In this document: one piece after another, positions 55,678-64,000 of the stretch
How positions within the stretch are numbered: the first letter of the stretch is position 1
Layout of the letters: each line of letters starts with the position of its first letter
Source of the DNA: Mariannaea sp. PMI_226
Lineage: Eukaryota; Ascomycota; Sordariomycetes; Hypocreales; Nectriaceae
Length of the DNA stretch: 64,000 bases
NCBI GenBank assembly: GCA_024336345.1
Contig: JANFOG010000004.1
Coordinates: forward strand, 124,001-188,000
Direction of reading: 5' to 3'
Translations under genes and position numbers: made by a program
Notes under the pieces: model-generated
What the model saw: the letters and a program-made list of their open reading frames with translations, nothing else
Told to the model about the DNA's origin: nothing
Database searches by the model: none

Positions 55678-58600
55678 ATGGCTGTCCAAACCAGAACCAG
55701 AGACCTTACCATGCATCAACGATTACGAGATGGTGACCTCTCCAAGATTGTAAGCCTCCTTTTCCTTCATACCCTTTTTTGAACATGACACTCATGGATC
55801 AACACTAGGTCACTTCCTCTCGGAGATTATCACTCTCTTTTAAGCAGTCCCCCCTCGAACCGACAGAAACAGTTACAAGCTTGTTCCACCAGCAGGTCAA
55901 GCTCCATCCTCTTGATCCTGCTCTCGAGGTTGAGAATGAGGGCATTACCACGTACTCAACGCTTGACTGGCAGTCAAGCGTGATTGCCAACTACATTCCC
56001 GCGAACACGGTCATTGCTGTCTGCTTGGACCGTTCTACGAATCTTCTCGTTTCCGTCCTTGGTATCCTCAAAGCCGGTTCTGCATATGTTGTCTTGGATC
56101 CAACAGTTCCCGTAGAAAGAAACAACTTCATTGTCCAAGATGTCAACGCTGCTGCCGTCCTCACTTCATCTGCATATGCGTCCCAATTCTCCAATGCAGT
56201 CATTGTGGACACCCTTCTCAGACGGTCACCTACCACATCAAGACTCGCTCGGCCCGCAACCATTGACCCATCGTCTCCCGCCTACATCATCTACACGTCT
56301 GGTAGCTCAGGGAAGCCGAAGGGTGTCGTCATCTCTCACCGCGCTGCTACTCGAGGCATCATGCACTTTTCCCTGAACGATAAAATGAGATGGTTGTTTT
56401 TCTACAACCCTATCTTCTCTGCAGCCCAACGTACCATGCTTGCTACACTATGCAAGGGCGGCGTCCTCTGCATCACTAGCAAGGAGAACATGACTGTTTC
56501 CTTAATGGATGTCATTCAACGCATGAATATCGAAGCTATTGGTCTCACTCCATCCATCTTGTCGACGATCACCGCAAACCAACTACCTTCTTGTCTCAAG
56601 CAAATCACTTGTGTCGGTGAGCCAGTCAGCCAAGGGCTGGCCGATTCTTTCGCTAGCAAGGTCGAGTTCCGCGTTTCCTATGGATTGAGCGAGTGTGCGC
56701 AGCTGAACTTCAACCGCCGACTTGCGCCAGGAGATAATCCTGCCATGGTTGGCAAGCCGCGGGACACTACGGATGCCATCGTCCTGCGCCAGGACACAAA
56801 CGAGATTGCTTCGCCCGGTGAAACTGGTGAGCTCTGCCTCATTGGGCCTCAGCTTGCCGATGGCTACCTTAACCGTCCCGAGGAAACCGAAAGGGCTTTT
56901 GTGACCAACCCTTTCGGCCCCGGAAAGATGTTCAGAACTGGTGATCTTGCCCGGATTATCGGCAATAGCTTTGAAGTTCTCGGCCGTGCCGACAACCAAG
57001 TCAAGATCAATGGCCAGAGGCTCGAGCCTGAAGAGGTTTCGTCAGTGCTTACAAGGCACCCTGCTGTGGCCAATGCCTACGTGATTGCGGCAACAGTCAA
57101 GGGCATCAAGTGTCTCACCGCGGCTGTAGTCCTCTATCCGGAGTACGAATGGTCAAAAATCACTGCCGAGTTAAAGGACGTGGCGCAGAGCATGCTGCCA
57201 TCATACATGATTCCAGCCTACTGGATACAGTATCAGGATCTTCCTCTCAATGCCAACGGCAAAGTTGATAGAATGGCCATCCGAGAGCGTGTCGAGGCTG
57301 CTTCTATGAACGAGCTTCTTCTTAGGTCTGGAGAACACAAAGAAATTGACGACCCTGTTGGAAAGATCATCCAGCGTGTCTGGGCAGATATCTTATCCCT
57401 AGACATCTCATCTATTGGAGGATCCGATGCATTCTTTGACCTCGGTGGCAGCTCGCTTCAAGCCATCCAGATGCTGAACGAGTTGCGCAAGGTGGACATT
57501 CATCTGACCCTCGAGTCCATGTTCCGCCGTGAGAGTCTTTCAGACCTCTGTGAGCACGCCGTTATCAAGGAGAGCACAGAGATGGTCGCTCCTTTCTCTC
57601 TTATCGAAGATCACGAGCTTCTTGAGAGCATCCGAGCCCAGCCTGGAGTTGTCGACGCATTCCCTGCGACTGATTTTCAGGAGAGCCTTGTCGGAATTAC
57701 TCTTCAAGGAAGCGCAGACTACACCTATCAGCGCGTCTGGGATATTTACAACCTCGACCAGGTGCGATTGCGGCTGGCGCTCCACATTGCATACCTGCGA
57801 AGCCAGAATTTGCGCACTACATTTGTATCTGGTGACACCGGACTGATCCAAGTCGTCCGAGCTGATATGAAGTTTCCCCTGGAGACACTAGACATGTCTC
57901 TAGAACAGTACAGACAGGAAGACTTGAAGCGGGGTTTTACCTTGGGCGAATCCTTCTTCAGGGCGGCTATCCTTCAGGGATCCATTCTCGTCGTGACGAT
58001 GCACCATGCACTCTTCGATTTCTGGTCGCATTCCTTCTTGTACGATGATGTGGCCATGTACTACAATGGACTGCAACCTGGCCCCCGCCCAGGTTTCCAG
58101 GGCTTCGTGGCAGAAATGCGTCGCATGGATTGGAAGCCGTCTGAGATGTTCTGGCGGGAGGGTTTGGAGACGGCTGCTCAGTCTCAGCTCAACTTTGCCC
58201 CAACCCCGAGGGCGACAAATGTCAGCCGGTCACTCAGCCTGAACTTGAGTCAGGTTGCCTCTTCTCACAATGTGACTGTTGGCTCCATCATCTACACTGC
58301 TTGGGCGATGGTCCTTAGTCAACAACTGGGTAGCAGCGACATCGTCTTTGCGGCACCCTTTTCTGGGCGAGATACCCCACTTGTTGATATCGATCGTCTC
58401 GATGGCCCAACTTTGACTGTCGCCCCGTTGCGATTCGTCTTTGGTCCGCAGCAGTCACTTTCAGATCTCATCCAGATGGGTCATGTAGTCGCAATGGAGG
58501 CGCTCAAGCACTCCCAGTATGGATTGAGGAAGATCCTGAAGGCTTCGTCGCAGAGGGCCAGCTTGTTCGACACCATGGTCAACATTCTGCCCGTTCGATC

Positions 58601-61600
58601 CAAGCCAGAAAATGGCATCTTCAAATTGTACGGGGAGAAGCCCACTTGGAAGACTGAGTACACCACATTGGAGATTGAGCAAGGTGCAGATGGTGTCCTG
58701 GCTCGTCTCAGCAGCAGCATGGAAGCTGATCGTGCGGGCTTCATCCTGGACCAGTTCATCATGGCCATCCAAATGATGCTTCACGAGCCTCTGCGCCCAG
58801 CCTCAACCTTGAACTTGATCACTGAGACGGAAAGCCAGATGCTGGCCCAGTCTATTGACATGCCAACGGAGCTCCCAGCAACCATGCTCAGCCGCTTCGA
58901 CGAAATGGTTGAGCGATTCCCTCACCGTGCCGCTTTGCAGTGGCAGAATATCGAGTCCATCTCATACGCCGATTTCGACGCCAAGGCAAATCAACTCGCT
59001 CGCCATCTTGTTTCTATGGGAGTCAAGAAGGGTGACTTTGTGTGCCTGATGCTAGAGAAGTCTCCAATGATGATTGTCGCCATCTTTGGTGTGCTAAAGG
59101 CCGGAGCTGCTTACGTCCCACTGAGCTCAGAGAACCCAATTGAACGCAACCGATTCATTGTTGAAGAAGTTGCTGCCAAGTTGATTCTATCAGAGACCGG
59201 TATCGAGCAGACCTCACAACTACACAACTCTGTTGTGCTGTTGGATAAGGTCGACTTTGCCAGCTTGGAGAAGAGCGCTTTGGGAAACACCATTGATAGC
59301 CAAGATGTTGCATATGTCATCTACACCTCAGGCAGCACGGTAAGTATCAAACTATCATTTAAAGTCTAATTGAAAGTCGCTAATCATTTGCCATAGGGTA
59401 AACCAAAGGGTGTTCTGATCCCACACGGAGCCGGAGCGGCAGCAGTCGAGAGCATGGTCCAGTATGAAGGACGGAAACGCGGCTTCTGGAGAGCACTTCA
59501 GTTCTCAAACTACATTTTCGATGCCTCGATCCTGGAAATCTTCAACACGCTCACTTCGGGCGGTACATTGTGCATTGCACCCAACGATAGGCTTCTCTCT
59601 AGCCTTGCTGAGGTGATCAACGAGATGACTGTCACACACGCTTTCTTCACACCAACAGTTGCTCGTCTGGTCACTCCAAAGGATGTCCCAACCCTGCGCT
59701 CTCTCACTATTGGCGGCGAGGCTCTCACTGAAGATATCATGGACATCTGGGGCAACGACTGCGTCATCTTCCAGGCGTACGGCCCCAGCGAGACAGCCAT
59801 CGCGGTGACAATGCGGGATATGGAGTTTGATCGTCGCGCCAACAATCTTGGTCGTCCGTTCCCCACAGTCCAGGCCTTTATTCTGGAGAGAGATGGAACC
59901 AACCTCGTCCCTTACGGTGCTGTCGGTGAACTGTGTGTGGCTGGTCCACAACTCGGCTTGGGCTACGTGAACCGGCCTGAGACAACTGCCGCTGCCTTCA
60001 TCAAGACTGATCTTGCCGGCAACTCCATGCTGTACCGTACGGGCGACTTGGCCAGATGGCTGCCAGGAGGTGAAATCCAGTACCTCGGCCGCAAGGACAA
60101 CCAGGTCAAGGTGAATGGTCACCGCATTGAGCTTGGAGAAATCGAGCGAGCCATGATTGCTGCTGGCGGTCTCACTGACTGTGTTGCGGTTGTCGCCAAA
60201 ATCGAGGGCAAGCCGCAGATTGCCGCATATCCGATCTTCGACCAGCACGGTGAGGCAGGAATCCAGGCGCCAGACGCATACGTCGACCGCGTCACAGAGC
60301 TGAGAAATAAACTCACTGGACTCGCACACTACATGTACCCCAAGATTGTTCTCCCGATGCACTCTCTGCCACTGATGCCTTCTGGCAAGGTCAACCGCAA
60401 GATGCTAGTTGCCTGGGTCGAGAAGATGGAGATTGCTCAGATCTGCAATTACTACTTCGACTTCTTTGGTGGTGCCGGAACCATGGTAGCAGCCGAAACT
60501 GGAGCCGAGAAGTTCATGGAAGAAGCCTTCATGGCAGTACTCAAGGTGAACAAGGATGTTTTGGGCAAGACCGCCAACTTCCTTGCCCTTGGAGGCGACT
60601 CTATTGCAGCCATTAGCCTTACATCTTATGCTCGCAAGCAAGGATACAACCTCACTGTCAATACTATCTTGAAGTATCCCCTACTTAAGGACATGGCCAA
60701 GCAGATTGGTATTCCTGATGATGTTGAGTCCGACTCCTCTACCATTGTCGAGTTTGAACCTCCTCAGTTTATCTACAATGAAATCGACAAGATTGGTCTC
60801 CCTACTGATGAAGTGGACTACATCTACCCATGCCCTCCAGGCCAGGCCGAATTCCTCTCTCAAGGAAGCACAAAGTCCAAGGGATGGGTGCTGATGACTG
60901 TCCGCCCATTCCCCTCCAGCCACAACTTGGAAAAATGGGTCGACGCGGTTGAACAGCTGACTGAGACAAACGAGATCCTCCGAACGACCTTCACCAAGAA
61001 AAATGGCATGTGGTACGGCGTTGTACTCAAGTGTGCCAACATCGTTTTAGATCTTGTCGACGTTCCCACTGAAGAGAAGAAGAGAGCCTACATCAAGTCA
61101 ATCTACGAATCTAACTTCACCTTTGGTAAGCCCTTCATCCGATACGCCGCCATTCGATCACCCTCTGGTCAGGTCGATATCGTAACCAAGATGGACCATG
61201 CCCTGTATGACGGAACTCTCCTGCGAATTTTTGCCTCCCATTTCAAAGACATCCAGCATATTGGCCACGTCACGGAGATCTCCCCATTCAAGGATTTCGC
61301 TCTACACATCGCCGGTCTGAGCAAAGAGAAGATGCGAGCCCTAGAATTCTTCACGACGAAGCGCAAGCCTCTTGGTTTCCAGTTCCCCAACATCCCGTCC
61401 CCGAGTGCGACCAAGACTGTTTTCGTCCCTGACAGCATCGATGTGGATGGCTTCGCTACTGAGGCTGGTATCACAATCCCCATCTTGTTCCAAGCTGCAT
61501 TCCAGGCATGGCTATCACGAGCTACCGGTCGCCAGACTGTCAGCATGGACTACCTCTACACAGGTCGCAACGTCCCATTGCTAAACCCCCAGGATATCAA

Positions 61601-62069
61601 CGGTTGCACAGCCAACTTTGTTCCACTACAGGCAGAGGTGACTGGAACCGTCGGGCAGTATCTTGAGGCCACGCAGGCTGAGTTTTGGACAACAACGGAC
61701 CATGGTGTGGTCGGATTGGACGAGATTTTCGCAGCGGCCAAGCTGAACCGAGAGAAGTACGCCAACAGGAGTCTCTTCCTGTTCCAGCCCTTCGATCCCG
61801 TCCCACCCAAGGCCAAGGAAGCATTCCCTACTGGCGAAGGTGAAGATATGCGTTGGGTGTTCATGGCAGGCTCCGAAGTGATGATGATGCAACCCTATGG
61901 TTTGGTGGTGGAAGTTGGAAAGATGATGTCTGGACACAAAATCAAGGTGACATATGACCCCAGGGCTTTTAACGATGAGGGAGCAAAGAAGTGTGGTTCT
62001 GGAATTTGGGACATTGTGAAGGCGATGATGGATGTAGGACTGGCTGGTGATGTTGAGGATTGTCTGTGA
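55678..62069 (+). CDS. bimodular non-ribosomal peptide synthetase, A-T-C-A-T-C
   Basis: Three exons (55678-55749, 55809-59339, 59397-62069) close to 2091 aa. A1 runs about 40-515: A3 YTSGSSGKPKG (186-196), A5 YGLSE, A8 GRADNQVKINGQRLEP, A10 Lys509 in NGKVDR. T1 has LGGSSL, Ser573. C1 (about 640-1050) has HHALFDF (756-762). A2 (about 1060-1545): A3 TSGSTGKPKG split by the second intron, FDAS (Asp1243), YGPSE, A10 Lys1532. T2 has LGGDSI, Ser1603. The terminal C2 (about 1675-2091) has DHALYDG (1801-1807). There are no E, M, TE or R domains. In fungi this order is that of cyclodipeptide synthetases, whose last C domain releases the product by cyclisation. A1 lacks the usual Asp for the amino group (see findings). 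A dipeptide-derived product is likely; its identity and bioactivity are unknown. Confidence 0.94.
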
Positions 62070-62775
62070 TTCATGGGGAAAAGGGCTTCTATTTTCTTTT
62101 CTTTTCTTTTCCTTTCTTCCTCTTTTTCTTTTTTCTTTTTTCTTTTGGGCTTTTGGATACACTATATGGCATGTCTATGGCGGCGTTTTACTTGATTATT
62201 ATTATTTTTTTAACAAATCGTTACGATTACCGGGATTTCTTATTAGACAAATGACATTTTTTTATTATGCAAATTTTGGGAATGGTGTGAACGTAGGCCA
62301 TGGTGTGTCAGCCACATACGTGTTTCTGACGTCTGTCATGACAGAGGAATGCGACCCTCTTCTCTTTCAGAACAAAAAAAAAAAAAAAAAGGCAATAAGT
62401 AGTACATAAAAGGGGTTAACCATAAGTTTACATGCAGGGTCTGGTAATAAGTGAAGGATGCAGAGTGATAAAGGTAAGACATTATGGTTATAAGGTTATT
62501 GGGCTCGAGAAGCGTCAAATTTACTCCCAGCCGCATTCCTGGTAGCCTGTTTACCCTCACCAATTCACGATGGACGATTAGTTGGTCAGAAGCATGATCA
62601 AAAATGATAAAAAAAAAAAGAGATATACTTATTCATGATGGCTTTTACGCAATCAAAATAAAGAATTATGATTATCGGGGAATCATGAAATCTACAGCTA
62701 ACTGATATTATATGCTCATGTGCTCTCATTAGGTCCAAACATCAAAATTTTGCGCCGCAATTTCTCTCACTCATC
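62070..62775. other. convergent 3' spacer with pyrimidine-rich NRPS 3' UTR
   Basis: A 706-bp gap. The NRPS stop is followed by a strongly pyrimidine-rich strip (about 62088-62150, repeats of CTTTT/TTCTTTT), and an A17 run lies at about 62372-62388. These fit 3' UTR elements. No gene was recognised. Confidence 0.65.
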
Positions 62776-64000
62776 TTACACCAAAGTGGCATTCCATGTC
62801 TGCCAGTACTGCTTGGACCAAGGTTCAATACACTTCACCTGGTCTGGTGGTCCCAGCCACTCAATCTGATCGCCTGCCAGATCCTGGTCTCGGACCCTAT
62901 CTGATACGAACCCCAACCTCCCCTTGATATCGCGGCCCCCATCGTTACTATAGGCAAAGTTGACAGTAGGGATCATGGCAATTTTGCCGTATCCAAGAAA
63001 CCACAGGTCCTTGCAGAACGTTTGCGGTTCGCCCTGAACGCACTCGCCGGCTCCAAGATCTGGAGCACGGAATCGTAGTCCATCCAGCATCGGTTGAGCC
63101 CGGAATGTAACACCGCCATTCCAACATGAAAATACCTGGAAGGGTCGGTACTCAGAGAAGCGTTTCAAGGTAGCTGGATCGTTCCAAAAGAGTTCGCGGA
63201 CATGGGCCCAGCTCATCTCCTTCGTCGTGTTGAAAACCGCATCTCCATTGATGCCCCGCGTGATCCAAGTATCGTATAAGAAATAACTCTCCCCAGTATT
63301 CCAATCCATACCACAGGTCATATCGGCGTCCAGATTTCGCAACTGAAAGATCAATTCGAGTATGTCTTCGACACAGAGGGCTACATCGTTGAGAAAGACG
63401 ACTGTTGCATTTTCAGCCAGGAGCTCACGGTTATCGAACATAGGCTCCAGAGCCGCGTTGCGTAGCTTGGCGAGCTTTGGGATACGGTCACCATCCGATG
63501 GGTTAAGTGCCGTGGTCTGATAAAAATAGGCGATTCCTAATTTTTCCATGGTAGGACGTAGAGCCTCTAGGACTTCAGCTGTGCCATCTGGGGAATTGCC
63601 TTCGACAACAGATAAGGCGCAGTTCTCTGGGCCTAGGAACTTCATTGCCTCGATGATGCCATTAAAGAGTGTTACCACGACGTCCAACTTTTCCCTGAAA
63701 TTGAGCGGAAAGAAGTAGTGAATCTTGCGGTCGGTCGAATTGGGTACTTTAAGTACATCGTAACGCGAGGCTTCGAACGTGGGGCATTTCATATAATCGA
63801 GTCTTGTCGAGTTGGGTTTTACGATGGCCTTTAGATATGTCGAAATCTGGCTGTTATTCAGGATAATGGGGGCTTCAGGCAAGGTTAGCAGTTGTTCCAC
63901 GCCAGAAACAAGACAGGATTGAGGGACTTCACCATTTGTAGTGTTGTAACCAGATGAAGGAGCGTGATCGTGATCGTGATCATGGCTAAAGACCGACGGG
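62776..64000 (-). CDS. GT69 alpha-1,3-mannosyltransferase (CMT1/CAP59-like), 5' end outside window
   Basis: The minus-strand frame is open from the right edge to TAA at 62776-62778, giving at least 407 aa; the N-terminus lies outside. The visible part starts with a His/Asp repeat (SHDHDHDHAP, from GTGATC repeats) and a Ser/Thr-rich stem, as expected of a type II Golgi enzyme. The catalytic region shows FFPLNFREKLDVVVTLFNGIIEAM, SVVEGNSPDGTAEVL, RIPKLAKLRNAALEP, VVFLNDVALCVEDILEL (a DxD-like acidic site region), MTCGMDWN and FQVFSCWNGGVTFRA, all typical of the Cryptococcus CMT1/CAP59 family. It would transfer mannose in alpha-1,3 linkage to cell-surface glycans. It is convergent with the NRPS and probably unrelated to it. 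The shorter frame from 63900 was rejected because it begins at GTG and the frame continues upstream. Confidence 0.88.
   Translation of the reverse strand, partial: PSVFSHDHDHDHAPSSGYNTTNGEVPQSCLVSGVEQLLTLPEAPIILNNSQISTYLKAIVKPNSTRLDYMKCPTFEASRYDVLKVPNSTDRKIHYFFPLNFREKLDVVVTLFNGIIEAMKFLGPENCALSVVEGNSPDGTAEVLEALRPTMEKLGIAYFYQTTALNPSDGDRIPKLAKLRNAALEPMFDNRELLAENATVVFLNDVALCVEDILELIFQLRNLDADMTCGMDWNTGESYFLYDTWITRGINGDAVFNTTKEMSWAHVRELFWNDPATLKRFSEYRPFQVFSCWNGGVTFRAQPMLDGLRFRAPDLGAGECVQGEPQTFCKDLWFLGYGKIAMIPTVNFAYSNDGGRDIKGRLGFVSDRVRDQDLAGDQIEWLGPPDQVKCIEPWSKQYWQTWNATLV

Noticed and set aside
59505..60362. 285-aa open frame antisense to the NRPS second A domain
   Set aside because: It lies wholly opposite strongly conserved NRPS coding sequence, resembles no family and is explained by codon bias of the sense strand.
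1..64000. tRNA, rRNA or CRISPR features
   Set aside because: No B-box-like GGTTCGANNCC context with a foldable cloverleaf was spotted and no spaced repeat array exists. This was a scan by eye, so a tRNA could have been missed.

Overview
The window is a piece of a filamentous ascomycete genome (Pezizomycotina, probably Sordariomycetes or Hypocreales). The grounds are short introns of about 46-98 nt with GT/AG ends and CTAAC/CTGAC branch points, spaced genes without operons, and families typical of these fungi: a Zn2Cys6 regulator with an MFS sugar porter, a SesA-NACHT-ankyrin STAND protein, a But2-type secreted protein, a multimodular NRPS and a GT69 mannosyltransferase. Intron phases were rebuilt by hand, and all complete multi-exon models close in frame. 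The class-level placement is inference.

Layout. 0-10 kb: a small SRPBCC (Bet v1-like) protein, a large multi-exon P-loop GTPase of the fungal SLIP-GC-like type, and a double-GNAT acetyltransferase. 10-16 kb: an FAD dehydrogenase of the fumarate reductase/KstD class and a But2-domain secreted protein, then a gene-poor stretch. 16.8-27 kb: a block that reads like a sugar/mannoside utilisation unit. It holds a Zn2Cys6 regulator, an MFS sugar transporter, a flavocytochrome b2-type 2-hydroxyacid dehydrogenase and a GH2 beta-mannosidase. The last two are divergent around a 482-bp shared promoter with a striking CCG/CGG palindrome. 27-31 kb: a 1150-aa SesA-NACHT-ankyrin NLR-like protein. 31-38 kb: a polytopic membrane protein and a secreted, probably GPI-anchored S41 protease. 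38-41.6 kb: an AT-rich gene desert. 41.6-49 kb: a DUF2456 membrane protein, an amidoligase-fold protein with an apparent N-terminal membrane anchor, a small secreted protein, a minisatellite and a secreted AhpD-like protein.

49.7-62.1 kb: an MFS monocarboxylate-type transporter, a divergent enoyl-reductase-like MDR protein, and a 2091-aa NRPS with order A-T-C-A-T-C. This is the domain order of fungal cyclodipeptide synthetases, but the first A domain lacks the Asp that normally binds the alpha-amino group, so a non-standard first building block is likely. The window ends inside a GT69 mannosyltransferase that runs off the right edge.

The most promising things to follow are the unusual NRPS, the 16.8-27 kb utilisation block with its operator-like palindrome, the NLR whose only intron falls at the effector/NACHT boundary, and the membrane-anchored amidoligase. 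No tRNA, rRNA, CRISPR array or intact transposon was recognised by eye.
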